Source: Amborella trichopoda (lineage: Eukaryota; Streptophyta; Magnoliopsida; Amborellales; Amborellaceae). Taken from it: DNA of 64,000 nt. Shown here in pieces: positions 34,901-46,989 of the stretch. The DNA is taken from positions 226,094-290,093 of the forward strand of contig NW_006499677.1 of assembly GCF_000471905.2 (NCBI RefSeq), given 5' to 3'. The translations under genes were made by a program, and so were the position numbers. Numbering within the stretch: position 1 is the first letter of the stretch; every line of letters starts with the position of its first letter. The notes beneath the pieces are model-generated. The model was not told where the DNA came from and did no database searches. It saw only the letters and a list, made by a program, of their open reading frames with translations.

Positions 34901-35213
34901 GCTTCATGCAGGCCTTCAAGGTTTAAGGGAACTGCGTTTCAGGGAATTTGCTGCCATGACAACTATTGTTGGGAATGCGCCAGAAGTCATTTCCCATTTT
35001 GATGCTACCCTAAGTGAGGTGGAGAGCTGGCGGTCAGAAAGACTTCACCATGAGGTGGAAACTAAGAGGTTAACATCCATGAAGGCATCGATCTCGCGTT
35101 TCCACGAGGGAATAGGTTCTTGCACTGAGAAGAAGGCCATTATGACTGCACATCAACTGGATCTCAACAGGGAGGAACAAGCTTGCTTCAATAGGATGGT
35201 TGAAGTAAGATAG
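31990..35213 (+). pseudogene. Antisense ORF with plant mobile domain (element A)
   Basis: Plus strand, opposite to gag of the same element. From ATG at 31990: SKSSYQIPDIKNL, then 'VRGEPIWLTELVFKKEWPL' and 'NIEEGVVLLH' (32050-32220); PMD-like blocks from 32788 (FLAAYLALFLCKFVLPGG, ADDIRPGTFYVARDMARG, NIYHGLGAISW) and 33050-33470 (HYVYGWLGAYFPATYVRS, HQVIFLVGNFTDRAFI, IRGGFYLIASPVSMGLIRA); an acidic part (34266-34740); a helical tail (34890-35213, ISHFDATLSEVESWRSERL). Frameshifts near 33040, 33470 and 34150. It matches 18587-14513 block by block. PMD assignment is by resemblance; the role is unknown. Confidence 0.7.
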
Positions 35214-35640
35214 GAGATGAGAATATTAAGACAGGAATTCGCTGAGCTTGAGAAAGAGATGATTCAGAACTCAATCGCACCATTGAGTCCGAAACTGTGG
35301 TGATGGGAGAGGAGATTCAAATGCTGGTCAAACTAAAGGAATGTATTTAGGGCACCAAGGCTTCTGTTGTAGTATGCAAAGCAGAGATTAATAGGATAAT
35401 TGAACATTTTTGCAAATATCCTCTCTTTAACTTCCTTTTTCTTTTTCCATGCACCAGCAATTATAAAATTTGAGCTTGTGAATGAAAATTCCTTATGCTT
35501 CATGTCTCATTTTTCTTGCTTAATTTCATTCTTCATTTGGTTTGCTGAATCATATTTATCGCTCCTAAGTGGTATCCGCCTTAGGGCTTTTACTGCTTTT
35601 GTATTTTCACTAAGGGAACCCTAGGCCTTGCTTTGTCTTG
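35214..35640. other. Junction of antisense ORF and gag-protease tail
   Basis: About 430 bp without a gene where the two convergent units meet. The plus strand is T-rich (cttccttttt). In element D the corresponding position (61025-61170) follows the integrase stop codon, so in element A all of pol is absent between the two sides. Confidence 0.55.
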
Positions 35641-36268
35641 TGACAAATTGCTACGGTTTCGATAACCTCAAACGGAGGAGCAGTTGCTTCTTCTCCATTT
35701 AATGTTTGATTGGACAAGGGCTCATAATTAAATTTTCTCATCATTTGATGAGCTTGCTCGCTATAAATAATCCAGTTAGGAGGAGTTTTCGCTTCTATTC
35801 ACGACATTTTTACTTCATGTTCATCATAACTTTTGATCTCAAGTACGAACTCCTTCAGATATTTTGAAGCGGTACTCATGACCTTCAATTGGCTCTAGAG
35901 ACTGCGAACCTTGCTTCTTAACTCTACCAGGGGTCTTGTTCTTAACGACAAGCAGGATGCCTTATCTCCCACTTCTCCGCCTCTATATAATTCAGAAAAC
36001 ACAAGACTTTAGGAATATCCTCAGTAACAGATGTTTGAAGCACCTTTCGTGGTGGCTGGGATGTCAATTCAGATTTCAAGAGCGCAATAGGGATATGCAG
36101 AACTTTTTGATAGTCTGGTGTGTAAGTAACCTTTGGAACTGGGAGTTCAATCTCCTTGACCTCATCAATCTCGAGAGGAATTTCTGGTTCATCTTCTTAC
36201 ATAGGTGGCTCAGAAGAGGGCGAAGTCTCCTCTTCAAGTGAATGTGGAGTTTCTTCAAGAACGGTTGT

Positions 36269-36378
36269 CGGGATGCTAGAATGAATAGGGGTTAGAGGAA
36301 GAATTCTACCTTGCCTTTCTTCTCGGGATGCTAGAATGAATAGGGGTTAGAGGCAGAGTTCTTCTTTTCCTTTCTTCC
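36269..36378 (-). repeat. 55-bp direct duplication in gag-protease tail
   Basis: cgggatgctagaatgaataggggttagagg starts at 36269 and again at 36324 with few differences. It is a simple slippage-type duplication inside the acidic tail after the protease; element 1 has a single copy at the matching place (13770-13800). Confidence 0.85.
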
Positions 36379-36535
36379 ACTGTGAACATGTTTACCAATG
36401 TTTACCCCACGTCTTAAACATCTTCATGAGGCGAAGACCCTGTCTTAATTATAGACTAGTGATCCCCATCATTCGGCTTCCAAGGTGACATCAGATCTGT
36501 GAAATAATACTTAGCATCTTCATAGCAAGTTTCGG

Positions 36536-37160
36536 CTATAGGAAATGATCTTTTGTCAACGTAGACCGTATGCTGTCTCCCATCTCGAGTATACTTGAAG
36601 CACTGGTGTAGTGTCGATAGAACCACCCCCTAGTCATGGAGTCATGGTGACCAAGGAGGATGTTGTAGGAAGTGTCGGTGTCAATTACATGAAACTGAGC
36701 GTAATAGTTCAGATCACCGATCTTAAGATGAAGGTGGACTGTGTCAACCAGCTTCTCTCTTGATTGGTTGAACCCATGAACTATGATGTGCATCGAAGTG
36801 AGGTCTTCAGACCCTAATCCCAATCAGGTAAGGATTCTCCTTGGGATAAGGTTGACTGCTGACCCTACATCCAACATAATTCGGTTAATTGGACATGCAT
36901 GTAATTCGCCACTTACAAAGAGAGGGCGATTGTGAAAATTTTCTCCCAATTGCAGATCGTCTACTGAAAATGTGATTAGTATACATCCGCCTAAAATTGA
37001 TGGGTCCACCTCAATGGTTTCCACTTCGATCTCGTACACCTATAGATTAGAAAGAGCCTGAACCAAAGACATCTGATAATCCTTCGAGAGCATGAGGGTG
37101 TCGTAGATGCTGAGAACGGCTGGAATCTTCTTCAGATGTCTTATCACATCATATTTCACC
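36536..37160 (-). pseudogene. Tat retropepsin-like protease domain (element A)
   Basis: Active-site loop IMLDVGSAVNLIPRR (36820-36880) and the downstream strand HVIDTDTSYNILLG (36640-36690), both in the expected order. The lineage usually has D-D-G-S; this copy has D-V-G-S. A frameshift at about 36823 separates the two halves and another near 36650 ends the reading (LLG followed by altered residues where RPW is usual). Confidence 0.75.
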
Positions 37161-40100
37161 TTTTCTTGGTCAAGGCTTTGTGCTCCTAGTCCTGCCACTG
37201 TTTTGGGTGGACGAGGTTTATTTTGGTCAGCTGACTAGCTTGGTTGGGCAGCAGGCTTAACTTGGGTAGTTTGGTTAACGAAGATAGGGATTTGTTTATG
37301 TTGAGGCTTAGAAAGTGATTGAGTATATGAGATCAGAAGCATCACGGGGAATTGGAGAATAGGTGGATTGTTTGGGGTATTTGGGCGAAGAAGGAGCCCA
37401 AGGAGCTGGAGGATGGGTAAGCTATTTGTGTTTGGATTAGGGAGAACCAGCAGACTAGGATATTTGGAGACGCTTGGCATCCGAAGTGAGTAGCATCTTT
37501 CTTGACCTCAAGCTCATTTTCCCATGGTGGGTGAGGCCTTTGAGATTTGTTATGCGACAAGCTTCTCGAGAATAAGAACTCTCCGCTCTAGATTCACTCA
37601 ACCTCAGCTCGAAGTCGAGCTCAGAGGGCCACTGGGGTTTCTTTGTCTTTGACCTCCTACGATTTCCAATAGAGGAAGATGGCTCAAACCGAGCTTGAGC
37701 GACCAGGGTGTCAGCAACTGCTAAGAATCCAGCTGCCTGGGCTAATGTCTTTCTTAGCTGCCTCTGTTGCATCCTACATATATATATTCCTTCAAATTCT
37801 CGATCAAGGGTGTCAAAGTCTAGACATTGCAAGGCTGTACTTGGAAGAGACACCAAAGAGGAGAAGGGGGAAGAAGAAGAAGAAGAAGAGCTAGTAAGTA
37901 AGGGGGATTTATGGTCATTCCCCTCTTTGGACCTATTTGGGCAGCTTTTCACTCCATCACCAGCATTGGAAGTGTGCAGGGAGTCTTTTAGGTCTTTCCC
38001 CTGCTTAGACCATTGGGGAGTGCTTTTAACATCATCACCCTCATTGGATGTGTGTTGAGTGAGGGATGACACCCGGGTGTCCTCCTTATGAGGTGAAGGG
38101 GGATTTATGATTGTGTCAGGGATGAAATCTTGCAAAGTGAGCAATGAACTCTTGCTCGACCGGCGGTTGAGGAGGCTTGTTCCTTCTGCGACCCCTTCTT
38201 GGGGTCCGTCTCCTCTTGGGTGCATTTGGAGGTGCTTGATTCATCTCACTAGGTTTTTGGAAAGCCCTAGCTAGATGAATAGCCTATCATTTTAACAACT
38301 TAAGTCTGCTTCACCCGTGGTAGACTATCCATGGTTGGGAATTGAAGGTTCAGCAGGATCCGAATCATCATTAACTAGGTCTTCTATCGGGAGGTCCTCT
38401 GGAACCGGTGGAGCTGTGATTCGGGGGTCCAATTATGGAAGGTTACAAGATTCATGGAATTCCTATATTTTCTTCGTGATTATCTCATGAAAACTGGAGC
38501 ATTCGCTTTGATCATGTCCCCATATCTGATGGTACAAGCACAACTGGTTCTATGTTCCCTTAGTAAGGCACTAGGGTTGCGTTGCTAGCTTTTGTGTGAT
38601 AAGGCCTAGTTGGAGCATCATGACAAATAAGGCTCGAAGGAGATCAGGCACATTGTCTTCTTCATCGATGGTCACTATGTGAGAGGCTTATGTTGCCCCA
38701 AACGCCTTCTTGAGTTCCGCAAGCTTAATCTGCCCCTTCTGGATCAAAGCCTCAATGAGGTCTTTAAGTATATAATATTCCTCCGTGGGGTGATTTACCC
38801 TTCGATGATAGGCACAATATTTTGCTTGCGTATCAAGATCGAGTTGGTCAGGGAACTTGCTCTCGCGTAATTCAACCATGATCTGTCTTAGCAGTAGTCG
38901 GAGCAATACAGGCACCTGTTTGCCTGCCCGAGGTGTTGTCCTTGTTGTGCCAACAGCTTTGGAGAGGTCCAAAGTTTGGGAGGTAGCCTTCTTTGGATCA
39001 TTAACTGTGATAGCTGCACTGATCACTCCTTTTTGTTGATTGCTCCGGGCGTTATCTCGAGAATTACCATTGCCTCGATTTTTTGCCAAATTTGAAGATT
39101 GTTGCTGTGACCCATTAGATGGCGTGACAGCTCTCTATGCGAACGGAATTAGAGATTAGGTCTGACATGGAGGTTAGGTTAAAGGCCTCAACATGTAGAG
39201 TTATCTCAGGTCACATATTTCTAATGCAGGTTTGAACTGCCTCCTTCTCAGGCATAGGATTGGGATGGCGAGCAGTCAGATCTGTCCACCTTGATATGAA
39301 TTTATCCACCGGTTCATCTAGCTCCTGTGTCAAGGTGAGAAGTCCAATGGTTTGGACCTCCCTCTCGACCTCATAAAAAAGTTGATTGAACAATTTCTCC
39401 ATCTCCTCCCAAGTACGTATTGAGTTTGCAGCCGAGTGTACCACTGGAAGGTAGGGCTGTCAAGGGTTTCAACAAACTGACGAAGAAGGAGTCTCCCGTC
39501 AGCCGTTGTCTCTAGACATGCTGCTTAGAAATGGGTGATATGTTGATGGGGGGATGTTGTTCCATCGAAGTGAGGAAAATTCCCTTTCTTAAAGTCCTGG
39601 AGGAAGGGAAGCTGATCATTGTAAGAAGGGTATGGCTTGTGGTAAAGCGTCATGCCCTATATGCCTGGGATCTTCCTGGTCTTCAGGCTGTGAGTTACCA
39701 TAGCATCAATGTCTGCTTGAGAGAAGGGGTGAGGGACAGAATTGTCCTGTGAGGCAGGAGGAGAAGGCTTCTTGGGAGGTACATCTTTCGAATGATGGGA
39801 ATTGACCTCATGATTAGCCGAGTGTCGGGCGACCTTCATACAGTCGATCTTGTCCATCATAGCTTGAACCATCTATTAAAACCTTTCCATATGGGCCTCC
39901 TGAGAGTCAATAGGTCCATTTATAATCATGATGTTGACTGTTTCTCCAAGGAGGTCAGGCTTGGATGCAGACGAAAGATTTCATGCATGATGGGTCACAC
40001 ATGGCAAGTCAATCTCTTGGGGATCAGCATGCGCTGACTGGACCCAACTCTTGTATGCTAAGCGGGTAAGGACTGGTTCTCGACTGTCTTGGGACCGTGG

Positions 40101-41059
40101 CCGTTGGGTGGCTGGGTCATCTTCAACGACATTAACCACGATGTAGGATTCCCTTTCCTCTTCTTTAGGGTCTATCCCAAAGAGGGTAAAAGGGATTTTG
40201 GTGAAGAAGGTTGTCAAATCTAGGTGTCTCGACTGCTTCTCTAGTCAGAATTCGCAGACCGCTGTCATGCTGGGCTTTGAGACTTTGATGGATCTCATGC
40301 TAGAATTGCGAACAGGACTGCGACTGCTCAACTCGTCCCGTGCAAGAGAGAGCTATATCCATCAAGTGCGGGAAAGGATGAGGACCAGGGACTGAAGTAA
40401 GCCTGGGTCGAGGAAGAAGAAGGGCAGCGTCTCTCATGAGGTCTTTTCCCCTAGCTCTCTTATAGGCTCCAGGGGCATGACCGAGATAATATGGTTGGTC
40501 CAAGATGGTACTCTTGGGGAAGGTCTTCGAGTATCAAGGTTTGAAATGCTTGCTCGAAAGAGACGTGGCAGGCAGTGGAATGATCAACTCATGATGACAC
40601 TGTCAGGAGCAGGGAACAATAGGTTGGGGAGGCGACGCATGTGAGCCCCTTGAAGAAGGATCACAGGCGATATTGGGGTCAGCCCGGGCTCTAGTAGATT
40701 CCCTGAGGTGTGGCTCGAGTGGGAGGCTCACGAGACTTAAGGTGTGTGCAAGAGGTGGAGGCCCTTGGGTCTCCACCTCGATGTATCGAGCCTCTAGGGG
40801 TAGAAATATGTGGTGGTGCAGAAGTGTGGGGGGAAACCTTACGGTGACCCATAGCAGCAACGACAACTTGTTTCGCTTTAGCAGCAAAGGATTGGGCAGC
40901 CTTTCGGTGTACCTCAGCAATACGACTGACAAGTGACTTACCAGTAACATAGTGCATGCTGTGAGTGGTGGCGTGTGTGCTACCTATGCAGGGTGCCTTG
41001 GCGGAGGTTCCACCAGTGCGAGGAGATGGGGAGTGAGGGACCTTTAAGTTCCACCTCAC

Positions 41060-41286
41060 ACCCTTCCAGGTTAGGACCTTGGAGCTAGACGCAGGGGTCT
41101 TTGCTTAGAAGGAAAGTTGGGAACAACTTCAGGGAACCTGTTCCCAAGGGACAGTCGTGAAGGTGGGGATAACAAAATCCTTGATCCGAATGAATGGGTT
41201 ATAGAACCCAGATGCCATAAGTGTGAAAAACATAAAATAAAAGGAGAAACTAGCCAAACAAGAATGTTTCGACTGAGGGGTAGTAA
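41060..41286 (-). other. Leader of element A between PBS and gag
   Basis: About 230 bp, no ORF expected. The part near the PBS resembles 790-900 of element C. The long ORFs on either strand here are not shared between copies. Confidence 0.5.
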
Positions 41287-41306
41287 GTCCCCAGTGGAGT
41301 CACCAA
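41287..41306 (-). other. Primer-binding site (PBS), element A
   Basis: Minus strand reads ttggtgactccactggggac, two bases inside the 5' LTR edge at 41309. It fits the tRNA-Arg-type PBS attributed to Tat/Ogre elements, and element C has the same site with four substitutions (905-924). Confidence 0.7.
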
Positions 41307-42189
41307 GATGGTTAGGTGCCTCAATCTCGCCCTCAAGATCTGGATGATCAGGCGGCACGTATCTCGAGTTTCAAGGGAACCTGGGACTTGAGATTGCTCT
41401 CTCGGGAACCTTGCTAAAAAACAAGGGCAGGTAAACCAACCGATGAGAGAGAAATTTATGGTGGGTTTGGGACTTACTCGGGCTGACTCGCGTGGGTGCC
41501 CTCTTAGATCCCAAAAGAAAATCCCCTAGTCGTCAAACTGGTTCAGAATAGCCTCCCTTGGCTTGTATTCTCCTATTTCTGTAATCACACACATGGAAAG
41601 TGATACAAAACAAGTGGGTCAAGGGACCCCACCTTGCCTTTGGGTGAACGTATACAGACGTGCACATTCAAAAAGAAGAAGAGAAGAATGAGAGAAGAAA
41701 TGATGGGGTTAGAAGAATTTGACCAGACGGTGAGACTGACATAATGACTAAACCAGTAAGTAATTGATCCAACGTGGCAATAAAATGGGATCGGTAACTC
41801 AAACCGGCTCAGCAGAATTACTACTAGATGACAGTACCAATTTCGACCAGCTAGACACAATGGCCGGTCTGTCATGGCAATAGAGCAAGCACAGTAACTC
41901 TGACTGGCACAACGACATTATGGCTAAATCACAAGACTGCCATGGAAGGCTAGTCTCGACCCCTCTTAATCAAACGACAGAATAAAAGAAAGAATAGATA
42001 TCAGAGAGAGAGAAAAGAAGAATAAGAGAAGAAGAAGAGAGTAGAAGAAGGGGAGAAAGAGAAGGAAAGGAGAAGAAGAGCGTGAGAGAGGATAGAAGGA
42101 AAAGAAAAGGTAAAGACTGACTCAGACGACAGTGAGAGAAAGAGAGAGAAAACCTAGATGATGTTGTGTCCCCGCGAATTGTGACGAAT

Positions 42190-42520
42190 AGAGATAAGAA
42201 AGAAAAGACACAGGTGGCGATGTGCTTCCATCGACAGTAACAGATGGAAGGGGAGAGAAGACACATGTGCGCTGAGCCTTCGCCGACTGTGTTAGAAGAG
42301 GAAGAAAAGAGAAGACAAACGGCACCGAGCCTTCGCCGATTGTGGTGGAAGAAGAGGAAATAGAAGATACAAGCGGTGCTAAGCTTTCGCCGGCTATGTT
42401 AGAAGAAGGGAAAGATAATATAGGCGGCACTAAGCCTTCACCAGTTATGTTAGAAGAAGGGAAGAAGACACATGTAGCGCTAAGCCTTCACCGGCTGTGT
42501 TAGATGAAGAAGAAAGAGAT
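42190..42520 (+). repeat. About 60-bp repeat in LTR of element A (5' copy)
   Basis: Units of the type 'gaagacacaagcggtgctaagcctt-cgccggctgtgttagaag'. There are one or two more units than in the 3' LTR (26040-26300), so copy number has drifted between LTRs that were identical at insertion. Confidence 0.75.
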
Positions 42521-43088
42521 AAAGCATAGACGACAATGGACTTCGCCGTCTGGGACATAAGAGAGACAAAAGAGGTTTGATAGAGGTCCGGCTTGCCATC
42601 CAGGTTAAGGCTCGACTCACTGTTTGTGTCTCAGAAACAAGAAGACATCACACCCAACAAGAGGTCTGCCATGGGTGAATAGGTAAATAAAAGAAGAGCT
42701 GGGAAGGAGAGACGTGATCACCCAGAGGAGGAGGAGAGAGAAAGAGATCAAGATAAAAGCAAGAAAGAGAAAGGAAGAGATAAGAAAGAAAATAAGAGAG
42801 AGAAAAAGAGAAGAGAGATAGAGATGAGAGAGAAAAGATGAGAGACAAAGAGAGATAGAGATGAGAGAGAAAAGAGGAGGAGAGAAAAGTGGAGAGAGAA
42901 AGAGAGAGATAAAGAAAAGAGATAAAAGAGAAGGTGAGAGTAAATTACCTTATTGAGGGGTACCGACCCATTTTTTTTCTCGCCTCTCTCTCTCTCCAAG
43001 ATGCACCCACAAACTCAAGCAAGAATTGAAATCATTATTGAATGATTGAAGAATGAACTACAGGTCCTTTACAATTAGGCTTTGCATG

Positions 43089-43097
43089 TTCATATAG
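43089..43097 (-). promoter_or_regulatory. LTR TATA-like box (element A, 5' LTR)
   Basis: Minus strand TATATGAAC, one substitution from TATATAAAC at 26845-26853. It would drive the element's own sense RNA; the substitution suggests decay. Confidence 0.5.
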
Positions 43098-44301
43098 AAT
43101 TGGGCCCAAAACATGGGTGGATGCCAAAAAACTACCTTAATTGATGATAATTAAAATTTAATTGAATTAAATAAAATTAAAAAAATAGGGTGCAAAATGA
43201 CTATTTTGCCCATGCCTAACAATAGATGGAATTTCAGAACAGTCCCTGCTGCTGCTCTAAAACTTGTGTGATCTTCCGAGACTGATCCGGGATTACTCTA
43301 ATGCTCGTTTAATCGAAAGATGATTTCTTTCTTGTGGGGCTCAACATGGCGATTAATTTAATACCAACTTCGAGCCATGAATCACATTTTTAAGCCATGA
43401 TCTTGAGACTTAAAATTTGCATGAATCTTGATAACTTTGGATCAATAGTGTGCTCATTTCTTGATATTTTTCCATGATTTTTCACTATAGTACACTGATC
43501 ATGTTGTCACAATCGCATGGGAACAAATGGGATGCGATTTGGAGCCCGAACGAAGATTTCGCAACTTTGGGTTTTGGCAGGAATTTAGAATTTGGCAGCC
43601 AGAATTTACAGTCACTTCATCACCTTCGTATGAGAAATCCAACCGTTCATCAAGTATGGGGATTTGGACCTACGGTAGCCCTAGACCTTACGCACACAAT
43701 GGAATTGGTTTCGCATCAATCCGATGCGTGAGCACCGTGATTTGGCTGCTTGAGCGAGGCGTGTCTCTGCTAAATTTTCTGTAACTTCTTAACAGATCAA
43801 CAACTTCTTTCTAGCTTTTCTCCCTCCTCGGGTGTCATCATAGGGCATACCACATATCGAAATGCTCGTCTTGACGAGACGAATACGTTAACAAACTTTG
43901 AGTGCGATCCGACTTAGAACAGGTGAGATATGGGCCCTAAAATTTACTATCCGTGACTGTGAAAACAGTCTCCTTTAATGGTGTTTTGGTGCAGGGTGGC
44001 CACACGAGAATAGTGTCTGGCTCCTCATGTTTCCATATTTTGCTCATAACTTTGTCCTAGAGTGTCCGATTAAGCCGAAACTTGACCCACCAAAAATATG
44101 GTTCCAGTTATAGGGTCTGTTTCAGGGTGCAAGGGGCTAATTTTTCTGAAATTGTTTCTTTGTGTTCGGAATACGACAAAACTTGGCAGGAGGCCTTTTA
44201 GAATGCTTACAAAGATCGTGAATAGTTATGGATCCATTTTTTTGTCAAGCTTTATTAATCGGCTTCCTCTTTATTCCGCATCTGAAAAATGTATTCAAAC
44301 A

Positions 44302-45130
44302 ACTACGACTATGGCAAGCATTGATTTTGTGAGCTTTGCAACTCACCTTTCGAGTATTGGATCTAAAGGAGCCGAGATCAAGGTTCTCAAGGTATCAAGC
44401 ACTATCAAAGTCCCTAAGGTGCTGGAGCATGATTCCTTAGAGGAATTGATTGCAATTGCTGAGGATCCAAAGAGCCTTGTAGAGTCCAAGCTCAAAGATC
44501 CTTCTTCAATTTGTAAGTTTCAGACGGAGATGAGTGCTGATGTAGTGAGGACTCTCTTCAGAGCGATTGAGAATAGTTCCCTCCCTGATCTCCTCGACAA
44601 TCTCTAAGATGACATCATCGGTTGGGTCAATTGGAGCAGATGAAGAGAAGCTCCGGCTTCTAATTGACTGGGTTACTCAAGATGCTCAGGTCATAATTTC
44701 TAACCAAGAGAAGCTTTCTCATACATTCCCTGCCTTGATAAGAAAATGGGAAGAAGCCTATACCAGGCTTGAATAATCAACTATCAAAGCAAGGCAGGGC
44801 TTGGAAGTCTTTTAGAACTTGGTGGAGAATCTTCGTGACCAATATGATCAAGTGGAGGCTCGCAAGACCATAATTGTGGACATCATTGATAAAACAAAGA
44901 CTTCAAAAGAGAGAACTCAAGAGGGTGGTGGCCCATTCATGCCATCTTGTTGAAAGAGTGGACATCTCCTATTCTGAGGTTGCTGACCAGCTTCGTTGGT
45001 CGAATGTAGTAACATTCGTAGCCTCTGTTGCTGAAGAGGGTCTTGCACAGATGAGGGTTGACATTGAGACAACTAGGAAGCATGTGAGATAGAAGATCGA
45101 TAGGCCGAAGAAACTCTTGGATTGCTTCAA
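44302..45130 (+). pseudogene. Antisense ORF, C-terminal coiled-coil part (element B)
   Basis: Plus strand, opposite to pol. The frame at 44311-44607 gives a lysine/glutamate-rich protein (IDFVSFATHLSSIGSKGAEI; HDSLEELIAIAEDPKSLVES; EMSADVVRTLFRAIENS), and after a frameshift 44605-44776 gives KLRLLIDWVTQDAQVIISNQ and IRKWEEAYTRLE. Further pieces run to about 45130. The position relative to pol and the helical character match the tails of the PMD ORFs in elements 1 and A; the PMD part would lie left of 44302 and is missing. Confidence 0.6.
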
Positions 45131-45810
45131 GAGCTTCTGAACCATCTTCGATTCTTATTTTCTTTTTGAACTCTATAGTTGTTTACAAAGGAACTATGCT
45201 TCCTCCTAGGATGCTTTTGTTTTTTATTCCCTTTGACTTTTAGCAAATAAATTTGATGCTTTTTAGACTTCAAAGGATTTTCTATAGTATCTCGCTAATT
45301 AGCAAGCATTCTTGCATACTTCAAACATAGGCTCTCGATTAAGCACTCCACATGCTTATCATATCCCTTTCTTTGTTTGTTGCTTTTTATGAAGAGATAT
45401 GAGTGGCCTAGTATTTTGTGGTTCCGAGAATCTTCAGAGAAAAGCAAAATATTGTAGTTTAACATCATTCGGGAAGGCCATATGAAAACCTTCCTAACTC
45501 TTTATAAAAAGAGCGTGGTGGCCAATACTTAGAATCCTAAGACTCCAAGACATATTGTAGTTTAAAGTCTTATAGGAAGGACATCCTGACGATGTTTTAG
45601 GTCATACACTGTGGATCTATGGATGCATCTCGGACCTTAATTTGGCTTAGTTTTATAGTCACGAGTAAAGACTATGTAACAGATGTTTATATAACATCAA
45701 GGCCTGTCCTTATAAGAGACCGAATATGTGCTAGATTGTTTAGAGTCTTATAACTTAGACTATGTGAAAGGTAGTTTAGATTCGTACATCACAGACTATC
45801 CTTTGATATT
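45131..45810 (+). other. Spacer between antisense ORF and integrase (element B)
   Basis: AT-rich, no gene. An AATAAA at 45246-45251 (plus) stands about 115 bp after the antisense ORF and could be its poly(A) signal. From 45450 to 45800 there are degenerate words such as 'gtagtttaaagtcttatagga' that recall the 'tttaaggtcatgcagc' arrays. Confidence 0.5.
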
Positions 45811-46946
45811 TTAAGGATAGTATTTCTTCAAATACCTTTCGTTAATTGAAGACATGGTATCTTCTCCCATCTCGATATAGAGGAGGTATGCTCCGGATGA
45901 GTATGCCTTCTTAACAACATACGGTCCATTCCATTCGGGCTAAAACGTAGGCTGAGGTGTGCCAAGAGAATGTCTTACGGTTAGAACCAAATTTCCTGGC
46001 TTTAAATACCGTATCCTACCCTTCTTATCAAAACCTCGGCTTATTCTTTCTTGATAAACTTCTAGCTTTTGCAGAGCTATGGCCTCTTCTCATCAAGTAC
46101 GTTCAACTCGTTGTATTGGATTTTGACTCGCTCGTCGTTGGTTAGTCCGTAATGGATTGCCACCCTTAGAGAGGGTATCTGAAATTTTCAAGGCAGGACC
46201 ACTTTTGCCCCATAGACCAACGAATATGGGGTTGTTGAGGTAGCATTCTTTCAAGTCATCCAGTAGGCTCAAATAGCCTCGAGGAGTCTTTCATGCCAAT
46301 CACACTATCCCTTCTTTACGGTCTTCTTTAATACCTGGCAAAGGGTTTTGTAGAAGGCTTCAACTTGTCCATTTGCCCTTAGGATCCTATCGGATACCTT
46401 GAACTGATACACGATGTGGTGACAGACAAAATCGGCCACTATCTTGCCAGTAAATCTTCGTAGTGAGATGGCTTTGTCCCATTTGTAGAAGTAGCCAGTA
46501 ACTGCCAATATATATAAATGACCATTTGATGATGCTAGGGTAATGGGTCCCACGATATCCATTCCCCATTAAGAAAAAGGCCAAGCCATGAGAGTGTGAT
46601 GCAACGATTTTGGTGCTTCGTGAATATAGTCAACGTGTACTTGGCACGCACTATATTTCTTTGCATATTTAAAGACGTCTTTCACCATTGTGGGCCAGAA
46701 AAAATACCTCAACCAATGTAATTGGTGGTATAACTTAAGTCCAGGTTGGTGCATGCTACATACCCCATCATGCATCTCCTTCAACGCTGCTTGTCCTTCC
46801 TCGTATGAGAGGAATCTTAGCAACATTCCATCATTCAACCTTCTATAGAGTTGGCTATTGAGAAGGGTGAATCTCGTGGCTCTTCTTTTAAGGGCTAGCC
46901 TCTCTTTTCTAACCTCACGTAGTTGGCCATGGACCAAGTACTCCAA
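45811..46946 (-). pseudogene. Tat integrase (element B), with core deletion
   Basis: Zinc-binding N-terminal part: HDGVCSMHQPGLKLYHQL and YFFWPTMVKDVFKYAKKYSA then CQ; the first Cys of the usual C-x2-C is Tyr. Core: MDIVGPITLASSNGHLYILA (46500-46562) carries the first Asp. The frame then passes from VYQFKVSDRIL straight to ANGQVEAFYKTLCQ (46380), so about 45-50 residues that hold the second Asp in the family appear deleted. The C-terminus ends INERYLKKYYP with the stop at 45811-45813. Integrases join element DNA to the host; this copy could not. Confidence 0.75.
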
Positions 46947-46989
46947 GAAAATGTGTCGCCAATCTGGCTGAGGGTCTTCTGCTACTGCA

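Larger units (their letters stand above)
35640..41059 (-). pseudogene. Tat gag-protease, decayed (element A)
   Basis: Minus strand from N-terminus: MHYVTGKSLVSRIAEVHRKA (41000-40900); 'GNFPHFDGTTSPHQHI' and 'LLLRQFVETLDSPTFQWY' (39600-39450); capsid part in 39444-39211 (SIRTWEEMEKLFNQLFYEVE, ELDEPVDKFISRWTDL); 39089-38688 with YCAYHRRVNHPTEEYY; one knuckle (about 38500); Ser-rich linker (38225-37455); protease (37039-36536) with MLDVGSAVNLIPRRIL and FHVIDTDTSYNILLG; tail to 35640. Multiple frameshifts and stops. The intact form would give particle protein and protease only. Confidence 0.8.
25147..44301 (-). mobile_element. Tat element A, non-autonomous, minus strand
   Basis: A 19-kb unit with both LTRs (41309-44301 and 25147-28149), PBS, gag-protease (41059-35640), antisense PMD ORF (31990-35213, plus), 3' spacer and polypurine tract. 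No reverse transcriptase or integrase is seen. The five bases outside the LTRs are agaac and actac, which do not form a convincing target duplication. The LTRs differ at 12 of the first 60 positions, counted by hand, so the insertion is old. Confidence 0.8.
41309..44301 (-). mobile_element. 5' LTR of element A
   Basis: 2993 bp, plus-strand edges TGGTTAGG...TTCAAACA, so in sense orientation TG...CA. It pairs with 25147-28149 over its length. Landmarks: U5 end 41309-41660, a 'ctcagcagaattactac' block (41810), a GA tract (41990-42120 and 42720-42950), an acidic-repeat block (42190-42520), a TATA region (43089) and U3 to 44301. Confidence 0.85.

Noticed and set aside
44302..45130. Host gene encoding a coiled-coil protein
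   Set aside because: The position after integrase on the opposite strand and the similarity in character to the tails of the PMD ORFs point to a retrotransposon antisense ORF.
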